This document shows positions 1-7,358 of a DNA stretch of 64,000 bases, one piece after another (position 1 is the first letter of the stretch; each line of letters begins with the position of its first letter). A model generated the notes under the pieces. That model did not search any database. It saw only the letters and a program-made list of their open reading frames with translations, and was not told the origin of the DNA. The DNA is taken from assembly GCA_038237475.1 (NCBI GenBank), contig JBBRYS010000006.1:329257-393256 (forward strand). Direction: 5' to 3'. The position numbers were made by a program, and so were the translations under genes. Source of the DNA: JAOAPY01 sp038237475 (GTDB lineage Bacteria > Acidobacteriota > Blastocatellia > Pyrinomonadales > Pyrinomonadaceae).

Positions 1-2
1 TG

Positions 3-125
3 CGTGACATAGCCCGTCCGGTGTTGCGACATCGCCTAGTGCTGCGTGCGGAAGCAGAACTGGATGGCGCCACTCCGGATGCCGTTATTACCGATATCTT
101 AAGGAGTGCGGAAGTACCGCGCTGA
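3..125 (+). CDS. MoxR-family AAA+ ATPase, C-terminal end (partial)
   Basis: Only the last 40 codons lie in the window; the gene begins before base 1. The readable tail runs RDIARPVLRHRLVLRAEAEL and ends in SAEVPR before TGA at 123-125. The 'vLRHRlvLraEAEl' pattern is typical of the lid helix at the end of MoxR ATPases, which act as chaperone-like ATPases alongside DUF58/VWA proteins. The next gene, a DUF58 protein on the same strand after 30 bases, is the usual partner and supports the call. The catalytic Walker motifs are outside the window and cannot be checked. Confidence 0.8.
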   Translation, partial: RDIARPVLRHRLVLRAEAELDGATPDAVITDILRSAEVPR

Positions 126-155
126 GCTTCTGATCGTTCACTCCCAGGCAACTCT

Positions 156-1475
156 GTGAAATTTGTCTTCACCAGGTTCTTCTATCTCCTGCTGGCACTC
201 GGCCTGGTTCCGCTTTCGCTGTCATGGGCTCATTCATGGATGCGCTGGCTGGCCCTGGCCTACGATATTTTTCTGTTGCTGCTCGCCATCGTCGATGCGC
301 GTATCAGTCGCCTGTCGCCGTCAATCGCTATTGGGCGCGAGTTCAGCGGCAGGTTCGCAGTAGGAGGCGAGAGTGAAGTTAGAGTACAAATCTACAATCG
401 CACTGCCCGCCCCCTTTCACTGAGGATCAAGGATGAATACCCGCCCCAAATGAAATTGAGCGGCTTGCGCGCGGCTAGCCTGGTGGTCGAGGCACAGCGC
501 TCAGCGGCCCTGCTTTATGTCCTGACTCCGCCGCGGCGAGGACAATTCGAGTTTGGCCAGATTGTGGTTCGCTTTCGGTCGCGTCTCGGACTGGTTTGGC
601 GCGAAACCCGAATCGGCACGCCGCAGACGGTGAAGGTGTACCCCAATCTGCGGCGGGCCCGTGAGGTTGAACTGAAGGCGTTGGGGGCTCGCTCGCTGGT
701 AGCCTCGCATCGCAAGTCTTCCTGGCGCGGCGAGGGCCGTGAGTTTGAATCGCTGCGGGATTATGTGCGCGGCGATGAAATGCGCCACATCGCGTGGAGC
801 GCCACTGCTCGTCGCGGTCGCATCACTACTCGCCAGTATCAGATCGAACGGGACCAGAATATCTTGATCGCCATTGATGCCGGGCGGCTAATGACCGCCC
901 GGATCGAGAACGAAACCAAACTTGATTCTGCCGTGCATGCGGCGCTGGCCCTGATGTCAGCCGCGGCAAGGGCTGGAGACAATGCGGGGCTTGTAGTCTT
1001 CGGCCGTCGCATCAGAGCATATTTGCCGCCCGGCCGCGGTCGTGAGCAGATGGACGCAGTGCTGGAGGCGCTCTATCCGATTGAGCCGGAGATGGTCGAG
1101 CCTTCGTACGCGCGCGCTTTTGAATTTATTGCCGCCAACACCAAGCGACGGTCATTGATCGTATTGCTGACCGATCTGGTTGATCAGGAAGGATCGAAAG
1201 AGTTGCTGAATTCGCTGCGGCTGCTGCGGCCGCGGCACCTGCCTTTAGTGGTAACCATTGCCGACCGGGATTTGAAATTAGTGGTTCGCGATGCACCGGC
1301 TACAGTCAGCGATCTGTTTACTCAATCAGTCGCCGAGGAGATCATTCATCAGCGCGAAGCAGCGCTGCGTCTGGTTGAATCGCAGGGCGGACTTGCCCTT
1401 GATGTCACCGCCGCTGCGCTGGCGCCGGCCTTGCTTGAAAAATATTTACAGGTAAAAGATCGGGGCCTACTGTAA
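156..1475 (+). CDS. DUF58 domain-containing protein
   Basis: A 439-residue protein with a GTG start. Residues about 5-45 form two closely spaced hydrophobic segments, so it is membrane-anchored with a cytoplasmic C-terminal part. The DUF58 signature is clear at about 190-235 (GREFESLRDYVRGDEMRHIA, then WSATARRGRITTRQYQIERD). It is followed by a VWA-like fold (IAIDAGRLM, then LIVLLTDLVD near 330). Known family behaviour: DUF58 proteins work with MoxR ATPases, possibly in assembly or metal insertion of partner complexes; the exact target is unknown here. The MoxR tail just upstream makes an operon likely. The following SpoIIM gene is convergent, so it is not cotranscribed. Confidence 0.88.
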   Translation: MKFVFTRFFYLLLALGLVPLSLSWAHSWMRWLALAYDIFLLLLAIVDARISRLSPSIAIGREFSGRFAVGGESEVRVQIYNRTARPLSLRIKDEYPPQMKLSGLRAASLVVEAQRSAALLYVLTPPRRGQFEFGQIVVRFRSRLGLVWRETRIGTPQTVKVYPNLRRAREVELKALGARSLVASHRKSSWRGEGREFESLRDYVRGDEMRHIAWSATARRGRITTRQYQIERDQNILIAIDAGRLMTARIENETKLDSAVHAALALMSAAARAGDNAGLVVFGRRIRAYLPPGRGREQMDAVLEALYPIEPEMVEPSYARAFEFIAANTKRRSLIVLLTDLVDQEGSKELLNSLRLLRPRHLPLVVTIADRDLKLVVRDAPATVSDLFTQSVAEEIIHQREAALRLVESQGGLALDVTAAALAPALLEKYLQVKDRGLL

Positions 1476-1532
1476 TGAGTTAGGGTGCCGACATACCTGA
1501 CTTGCCCGGCGCCAAAAAACCTTCGTGCCTTT

Positions 1533-2495
1533 TCACTCCAATTCCTGCCGGCCCACCAGCAGTAGATAAGAATACAGCGCGATACCTGTGAGGGCTGCGA
1601 TACTGAATTTGATCGCCGGATTAATCGGCGCGGGCGAGATGAAGCCTTCGATTATTCCAGCCAGCACAAGCAAGGGCATGACTCCCAGCATGAGCCGGAC
1701 TCCCTGCATGCCGCGGAACTTGAGAGCATCGGCGCGCGATAAATCGCCGGGCATGATCATGGCGCTGCCGATCATGAGGCCAGCGCCGCCCGCGATGAAA
1801 ATGCAGGACAGCTCAATTACTCCATGCCCCGCCATGAAAGTCAGCAGATCGCCGCCGAACCCAGCTCGAAATGTCAGTGCTACTACGGAGGCAATGTTCG
1901 CGCCGTTGTAAGCCATGTAGAAAAGAGTGCCCACTCCGAGAAAAGCGCCGAAGGCAAACGTGTAAAAAGTGACACGAATATTATTGGTGAAGATGGCACT
2001 GGCACCCACCTGATTGGCCTCATTGAGCTGTTCCCACCAGTGCTTCTGGTTTGCGATGACGGTCTCGCGAAAGATGGGAGAGACTCCCATCAGCTCAGAG
2101 AATTCCTGATCGCGCCAGGTGCCAACAAACCCGATGGTGGAAAAGATCATGAAGACCACAAACGCGGCCGCGGTGAAGCGCCATGTATCACGGAACGTCT
2201 GCGGAAAGTCACGGATGAAGAACCTGGCAATTCGGTGTCCGCCCTGTGCGTCAGCTCGATAGATGCGGCCATGGGCCCGAATCACAAGGCTGTTGAGATA
2301 GTTGATCAAGCGCGGGTCGCGGGATTCAGCGCGGGCAACGGCCAGATCGGACGCCGCCCGCCGATAGCTGCGGCCCAGTTCGCGCACTTCTTCGCGATGC
2401 AGGCGCCGCAGCGTTGAGCGATCCAGCAAATTCAGCAACTCTTCCAGCCTTTGCCAGTCGTTCTTGCGTTCGTTAATGAAACGATCTATCGGCAT
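1533..2495 (-). CDS. Stage II sporulation protein M family membrane protein
   Basis: A 320-residue protein. The N-terminal third is soluble and helical, with DRFINERKNDWQRLEELLNL at 4-23. It is followed by about five hydrophobic segments, including FTAAAFVVFMIFSTIGFVG near 108, FYTFAFGAFLGVGTLFYMAY near 175, an IFIAGGAGLMIG segment and a final TGIALYSYLLLVG. This is the SpoIIM/DUF95 architecture found in non-sporulating bacteria. In many genomes it sits beside MoxR/DUF58 genes, as here, although it is convergent with them. The function in non-sporulators is not established. The ATG at 2495 follows GGGAGCAA, a fair ribosome site. Confidence 0.85.
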   Translation of the reverse strand: MPIDRFINERKNDWQRLEELLNLLDRSTLRRLHREEVRELGRSYRRAASDLAVARAESRDPRLINYLNSLVIRAHGRIYRADAQGGHRIARFFIRDFPQTFRDTWRFTAAAFVVFMIFSTIGFVGTWRDQEFSELMGVSPIFRETVIANQKHWWEQLNEANQVGASAIFTNNIRVTFYTFAFGAFLGVGTLFYMAYNGANIASVVALTFRAGFGGDLLTFMAGHGVIELSCIFIAGGAGLMIGSAMIMPGDLSRADALKFRGMQGVRLMLGVMPLLVLAGIIEGFISPAPINPAIKFSIAALTGIALYSYLLLVGRQELE

Positions 2496-2786
2496 TAGAA
2501 ATTGCTCCCAGGTTGGGGGCAGGAGTCAGGGTACAGGGTCAAGCCGGAAGCTCGCCGGTAATCTATTAGTCCACCAGGCCTGACTTTGGCAAGCCGATTC
2601 CCTAAATCCAGCCGCTAAGCTGCCAATTACGTCTTGTGGAATCCACCCGGCATGTGCTACCTTCCGTGACACTTCAAGCGGTGCACTTGCTTTCTGGCCA
2701 ATCGCGGCACGCCAGTTAGCCCTAAGTTTCGGCCCACATTTAAATAAGTTCCAACGAATCCAGCAGATTTGTGTGGAGATTAGAGC

Positions 2787-3425
2787 ATGCTCCAGGCCAA
2801 CGCAACGGTTCAAGTGGATACCGACAAGCGAGTCGAGTCACCGTCCCCCTTGCACCCTTTAGGAATATCCAAAGAGACGTCCGGCGCCGCCCTGGTGCCG
2901 GCAGTAGCAAACGTACGTCTTACTCCCCCGCGTAAAGCTAATCGACCCCAATTCCCTGCCACTCGAGTTACTGCCATCGCTGACAGTCAAACCCGGGTGC
3001 CGGTGGTGCTTGGTGAAGCAACCTTTCGCGGGACGATTCCCGTGGAAGGCATCATCAGCGGACAACCTGGAGCCAACGGTGCACTAAGCCTGCGCCAGCG
3101 TGGTCGCACCTTCTTTAGTAACGATCCGGAGTTGGACGGTGAAATCAGCTTCATCGATATGTTGCGAGTCAATGGACATATTGCAGGCAGCGTGTATTCC
3201 AAAAAGGGAACTCTGATCGTTGACACTGCCGCGCAGGTCGACGCTGACATTGAAGTTTGTGTCGCGGTGATTGGTGGCGTGGTCAACGGAGATATCACCG
3301 CCCACCAAAAGGTTGAGCTTGGGCCCACCGCAAAAGTCTACGGTAACATCTGGACGCGTTCGCTGGAAATCAGGAGCGGAGCGATCTTCGAAGGTGTCTG
3401 CCAGATGATTGAAGACGAAAACTAA
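2787..3425 (+). CDS. Bactofilin (polymer-forming cytoskeletal protein), copy 1
   Basis: A 212-residue protein. A proline-rich, disordered N-terminal 70 residues precede a bactofilin core of about 75-205, built from right-handed beta-helix turns such as LRVNGHIAGSVYSKKGTLIV, VAVIGGVVNGDITAHQKVEL and AKVYGNIWTRSLEIRSGAIF. Bactofilins polymerise without nucleotide and scaffold cell-wall or polar proteins. Two more copies follow on the same strand. The core contains an unusual insertion (LSLRQRGRTFFSNDPELDGE) between the first strands, which the third copy lacks. No membrane segment is visible. Confidence 0.88.
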   Translation: MLQANATVQVDTDKRVESPSPLHPLGISKETSGAALVPAVANVRLTPPRKANRPQFPATRVTAIADSQTRVPVVLGEATFRGTIPVEGIISGQPGANGALSLRQRGRTFFSNDPELDGEISFIDMLRVNGHIAGSVYSKKGTLIVDTAAQVDADIEVCVAVIGGVVNGDITAHQKVELGPTAKVYGNIWTRSLEIRSGAIFEGVCQMIEDEN

Positions 3426-3456
3426 CTTCCCTGAAAACCCGGCAAGCGGAAGATTG

Positions 3457-4002
3457 ATGATTAACGATCCCAGCAACCAGTTGGCGAGGGAAGCAGCTAC
3501 CGAGCATGCCTTACCTGATAACGCCACGGCGAATGTCTATTCAGACTTTGAAACCTGGCTCGAAACGCTCAAGCCGCGGCAGGCACTGCGTAAACAATCC
3601 CTTCAGCTCGACGACCATAAGCCCGATTTTTTTGTGGTCTGTACCGCCGGCAGCAATTGCCGCATTTCCTTCGAGGGAGTTCTGCATATCGAGGGTTTTG
3701 TCTCAGCCGATATTCACTCTGAGAGCGGAACACTAATCACCGGTGAAGGACTTATAGATGGTGAGATTCGGGTAGGTGCGGCCTTCATTGATAGTTCCGT
3801 GATTGGAAATATTCACGCCAGCGAGCGTGTGGTGCTTTACTCAGAAGCAAAGGTGGCCGGCAATATCATCGCGCGGGCACTCTCAACCAAGGCTGGCGCC
3901 CTCATCGAAGGCGACTGTTTGATTGAGGAGAGCGTCAACCGGACATTGCTCCCGTTGAATAGCGAAGCGGCCCCTGAACTTAGCGATAAGTTTCAAGTTT
4001 GA
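3457..4002 (+). CDS. Bactofilin, copy 2 (divergent)
   Basis: A protein of about 181 residues if translated from ATG 3457, which follows GCGGAAG. A TTG at 3409 would extend it 16 residues into the previous gene and has no better ribosome site. The core repeats are present but diverged: LHIEGFVSADIHSESGTLIT, AAFIDSSVIGNIHASERVVL, AKVAGNIIARALSTKAGALI and EGDCLIEE. The usual 'TVHG.VNG' turn has become 'DSSVIGN'. It is 31 bases after copy 1, so cotranscription is likely. The divergence suggests a separate role in a mixed polymer rather than redundancy (inference). Confidence 0.8.
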   Translation: MINDPSNQLAREAATEHALPDNATANVYSDFETWLETLKPRQALRKQSLQLDDHKPDFFVVCTAGSNCRISFEGVLHIEGFVSADIHSESGTLITGEGLIDGEIRVGAAFIDSSVIGNIHASERVVLYSEAKVAGNIIARALSTKAGALIEGDCLIEESVNRTLLPLNSEAAPELSDKFQV

Positions 4003-4290
4003 TGTCCAGCGACAGAGCGGCAGTGTTCCGAGTGTGAAGAACTCGGTCACTGCCGCTTCCGATTCTCTAAGTAGCTGGGATGAAATCGGATCCTTACATT
4101 TGCATTGCGACTATGGACAGGGACTCTCTGGTTTGTCTATTATTTGTGCCCCGCTTTGAGCGGACGGCCACCGAGCTAGCCAAAGCTAGTGAGTTCCATT
4201 TAAAAGCGCGTCTTTTCGTTGGTTCTTCCGACCCGATAGGCCATCGGTTAGTCAACTTGTCGCGCCTTCACCCTAAATACGGAGGTAGTT

Positions 4291-4935
4291 ATGCTTAGGA
4301 TTGGAAAGAACCCCAACGAAAACGAGCAACCGGACAAGCAGGAAAATACGGGATACAGTGCCCCGCGGAATTACGCGGCGACCCCCGTCGCTGATACTTC
4401 GGTTAAGCCTGCCGGTGACACGGGATCGTCAAGAGCCCTGACGGAAAGCGAATCGCTGGCCCGCGATATTAAGGAAGGGACTTTGGGCGGTTTCGTGGGT
4501 GGCGGCACCGTCGTGACTGGCGAAGCCAGTTTCAAAGCCATGATGCGCATCGATGGCCAACTGTCCGGCCGTGTCAGTTCTACTGGGGGAACCCTGGTGA
4601 TTGGGACCAATGGTCGGGTCGACGCTAATATTGAAGTTGCCGTAGCCACTGTGCATGGCACCGTCAATGGTGACATCATAGCGACGCAAAGATTGGAACT
4701 GGGCCGTTCAGCGAAAGTTAGCGGCAACATTCAAACTCCGTCTTTGATGATTGAACAGGGTGCGGTCTTCGAGGGTAGTTGCAAGATGACCCAACTGAGT
4801 GTTGCTGCCGATAAGAGCAAGAAGGCATTTACTCAGGAAGATCAGGTGCTCGACACGACGCGCATGAAAGCGGCAACTGCCGATAGACCAGGCAAGAGCT
4901 CCGACATTACAAACATTTCCGACGTCGCCAGCTAA
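4291..4935 (+). CDS. Bactofilin, copy 3
   Basis: A 214-residue protein with a very good ribosome site (GGAGG, six bases before ATG 4291). The N-terminal 65 residues are polar and disordered. The core lies at about 66-160 (VTGEASFKAMMRIDGQLSGR, TLVIGTNGRVDANIEVAVAT, VHGTVNGDIIATQRLELGRS, LMIEQGAVFEGSCKM), and a Lys/Thr/Asp-rich tail of about 50 residues follows. It is closest to the bactofilin consensus of the three and may be the main filament former. It is separated from copy 2 by 288 bases with no convincing gene, so it may have its own promoter. A strong terminator follows. Confidence 0.9.
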   Translation: MLRIGKNPNENEQPDKQENTGYSAPRNYAATPVADTSVKPAGDTGSSRALTESESLARDIKEGTLGGFVGGGTVVTGEASFKAMMRIDGQLSGRVSSTGGTLVIGTNGRVDANIEVAVATVHGTVNGDIIATQRLELGRSAKVSGNIQTPSLMIEQGAVFEGSCKMTQLSVAADKSKKAFTQEDQVLDTTRMKAATADRPGKSSDITNISDVAS

Positions 4936-4960
4936 ACCCTCGCGACATTTTTTCCTTCTC

Positions 4961-4993
4961 AAGGCGCTTCGATTAGTCGAGGCGCCTTTTTTT
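4961..4993 (+). terminator. Rho-independent terminator after the bactofilin cluster
   Basis: The stem AAGGCGCTTCGA pairs with TCGAGGCGCCTT around a TTAG loop (one mismatch or wobble), followed directly by a run of seven T. It lies 25 bases after the third bactofilin stop codon and closes that transcription unit. Confidence 0.9.
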
Positions 4994-4996
4994 CAA

Positions 4997-5103
4997 CCTG
5001 GGACCGCACGCTTCCAGCGTGCTGACTAAACGGAACAGACCTTTCTATCCTTACCAATGCCTCCTCCGCAGCTTGAGGCACGCTGGAAGCGTGCGGACCC
5101 AGG
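4997..5103. repeat. REPIN-like inverted repeat doublet, copy 1
   Basis: The left arm starts CCTGGGACCGCACGC and the right arm ends GCGTGCGGACCCAGG, with about 55 unrelated bases between. Each arm also contains its own small palindrome (GCACGCT...AGCGTGC). The same arms recur at 48749, 61104 and 62293 in this window, always between genes. The layout is that of a mobile REP doublet; no RAYT transposase gene is present in the window. Confidence 0.8.
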
Positions 5104-5128
5104 GGACTCACCGATACAATGACGAGAC

Positions 5129-7342
5129 ATGAAAAATTCAAACAGTCGTAGACGCTGGCTCTGTTGTTTCCTTGTAGTCAGCGGAATTGTCTCTCAGGCT
5201 GCAGCACAGCATCGATCAAACAGCGATGTCTCTCTGCGAATCCTGCGCGCCGAAGACGAGCGCCGCTGGGATCCAGACCTGGAAACGCTGCTCACAGAGA
5301 AAGACAGCCAGCTGCGGATCCGTGCAGCTCTGGCTGCCGGTCGTATCGGTGATGACCGTGCGGTGCCGGCGCTGATTTCCCTGCTGCAAAAAGACCATGA
5401 CCCGAACGTGCGGGCCATGGCGGCCTTTGCGCTCGGCGAAATCGAATCTCCTGCGGCGACTGCAGCTCTGCAGCAAGCAGCGAGTAAGGACCAGAACGAA
5501 CCCACAGCAGTACGGGCTCGGGCCGTTGAGGCGCTGGGCAAGATCGCGGCCGCACTTCCAAAGTCTGAAGAGGCGCGTTCGTTGCCGATTAAGGCGACGA
5601 TACATAATGTACTTGCTTTTGAGGCAGGAAGGCGCCCGGCCCCCGACATCGAAGTTATCGTCCTGGGCTTGACTGCGGTCCTGCGGGCCCGTCCAGAAAA
5701 GTCCGGCCCGGTGATCGCCAGGTTTTTGACTTATTCGGACGCGCACATCCGTGCTAACGCAGCCAACACTCTGGGGCGGTTAAAGCTGAATGATGGAAAC
5801 GCAGTTTTACGAAGGCTGGTCCTGACCGATGCGGATCCACTCGTGCGCGCCAATGCCGCGCGTGTGCTCGGCGTCACTGAAGATAAAGAGGCTTACAAAA
5901 ATTTGCTCGACCGCTCTCTGAAGGATCCTGACCTTCGTGTCAGAGTCAGCGCCATTAGGGCGCTCGCGACATTCAAGGATTTACCAGTCGCCACAACACT
6001 CGTCGAGCGCGGTAATCTGCTCGTGCGCCAGTTCAAGTCCCAACGCACCACTAACGAGTTGCTGGAAATAGCCGCTACTCTGGGCCGCCTGCTGCAGGGC
6101 ACGCAAAATAAAACGGCCCTCTCACTACTGAAAGAAATGCGTAACCTGGTCGGACCAGCGCCCGAGATTGAGATCGCTTTGGCGCGTATTTCACCGACCG
6201 GATATCTCGCTGACCTCGGCACTGGCAAGGAAGCCACCAGGAATGTCCAAACAACGATACTCGTAAATTGGAAAGCGGCCGCGACTCTGGCCCAGGGACT
6301 TGGAGTTATTGCGGCACTGCCGGAATCAACTCTAAACAGACTGCAGACCGCCCAGCAGGCAGAGAACCTACTGCTGGCGCTACTTGATTATCGAAACTCC
6401 GGTCTGACCATCAACACCCTGGTCGCGGTTCACTCGGAATATGCGGTTCCCGAAATCCTGCGCGCGCTCGCGGCCTTCAAGCCAAAGAGTCTGGCAGAAG
6501 TCCTGCGCCGGCATCTCAGCGAGTCGGACATAGTTATTAGAGCGACAGCGGCTGAGTTGCTGGGAGAGTTGCCGCCGAATGATGAGACTGCGCCGGCGCT
6601 CATTCGTGCACTGCCTGAGGCTTTGAATGACAAGGAAATGAACGACGTGGCGCTTTCAATTCTGGATGCGCTTGGGAAGCAGAAAAGCGCGAACGCCGAC
6701 AAGGCTGTAAAGTCAGCCCTCGAGTCCAATGATCAACTGGTCCGGCGCAAGGCCGTGGCATTACTGAAGGAGAATGGCGTCGGCGACTTCTCAGAGCGCA
6801 TCGGCATCGTGCAAACGAAAAACACAACTGCTGATTACGAGCGCGCCCTGGCACGACGGGACAAGCAGGTGCGAGCCACAGTCAACACTACCAGTGGCAA
6901 CTTCGTGATCGAATTCTTACCGGAGGCAGCCCCGCTAACTGTCGATAATTTTGTAACACTCGCGCGCAAACATTACTTCGACGGACAGATTATTCCCCGT
7001 GTGGTTCCGAACTTTGTGATCCAGGCGGGCGATCCGCGCGGCGATCAAAATGGCGGTCCCGGTTATTCCATTCGGTGCGAAATTAATGAGATGAATTACG
7101 AGCGTGGCGTAGTTGGTATGGCGCTGTCGGGCAAGGACACGGGGGGGTCGCAGTGGTTCGTGACTCACTCACCTCAGCCTCATCTCGACGGGGGTTATAC
7201 TGTCTTTGGCAGAGTAGTGTCGGGTATGGATGTAGTCGACAGGATCGTGCGGGGCGACGCGATCCGCTCAATCTCTATTTCCGAGAGGGCGCGTCCGGCA
7301 GCAAAGCGAGGAACGGCTGTAAAGAAAAGCCCGCAGGAATGA
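5129..7342 (+). CDS. Secreted HEAT-repeat protein fused to a cyclophilin-type peptidyl-prolyl isomerase
   Basis: A 737-residue protein. An N-terminal signal peptide (RRRWLCCFLVVSGIVSQAAA) is followed by many HEAT/PBS-lyase-like repeats at about 45-560, for example LRIRAALAAGRIGDDRAVPA and PNVRAMAAFALGEIESPAAT. A cyclophilin domain follows at about 572-720: TSGNFVIEFLPEAAPLTVDN, then RVVPNFVIQAGDPRGDQNGG, MALSGKDTGGSQWFVTHSPQ and DGGYTVFGRVVSGMDVVD. The isomerase residues R, F, Q and GSQWF/T are visible. It probably folds or chaperones proline-containing proteins outside the cytoplasm, with the HEAT solenoid binding clients (inference). It is first in a three-gene operon with the M1-like and DUF4112 genes (gaps of 16 and 6 bases). 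Confidence 0.9.
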   Translation: MKNSNSRRRWLCCFLVVSGIVSQAAAQHRSNSDVSLRILRAEDERRWDPDLETLLTEKDSQLRIRAALAAGRIGDDRAVPALISLLQKDHDPNVRAMAAFALGEIESPAATAALQQAASKDQNEPTAVRARAVEALGKIAAALPKSEEARSLPIKATIHNVLAFEAGRRPAPDIEVIVLGLTAVLRARPEKSGPVIARFLTYSDAHIRANAANTLGRLKLNDGNAVLRRLVLTDADPLVRANAARVLGVTEDKEAYKNLLDRSLKDPDLRVRVSAIRALATFKDLPVATTLVERGNLLVRQFKSQRTTNELLEIAATLGRLLQGTQNKTALSLLKEMRNLVGPAPEIEIALARISPTGYLADLGTGKEATRNVQTTILVNWKAAATLAQGLGVIAALPESTLNRLQTAQQAENLLLALLDYRNSGLTINTLVAVHSEYAVPEILRALAAFKPKSLAEVLRRHLSESDIVIRATAAELLGELPPNDETAPALIRALPEALNDKEMNDVALSILDALGKQKSANADKAVKSALESNDQLVRRKAVALLKENGVGDFSERIGIVQTKNTTADYERALARRDKQVRATVNTTSGNFVIEFLPEAAPLTVDNFVTLARKHYFDGQIIPRVVPNFVIQAGDPRGDQNGGPGYSIRCEINEMNYERGVVGMALSGKDTGGSQWFVTHSPQPHLDGGYTVFGRVVSGMDVVDRIVRGDAIRSISISERARPAAKRGTAVKKSPQE

Positions 7343-7358
7343 GCAGGAAATAATAGCG

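Noticed and set aside
1824..2417. 197-codon plus-strand frame
   Set aside because: It is the antisense shadow of the SpoIIM-family gene, whose membrane segments and family pattern are clear.
2526..2813. 95-codon minus-strand frame between the SpoIIM and bactofilin genes
   Set aside because: It has no ribosome site and an improbable composition, and it overlaps the bactofilin start.
4080..4298. 72-codon plus-strand frame between bactofilins 2 and 3
   Set aside because: It overlaps the well-supported start of bactofilin 3, has no ribosome site, and its composition does not look like a protein of this genome.
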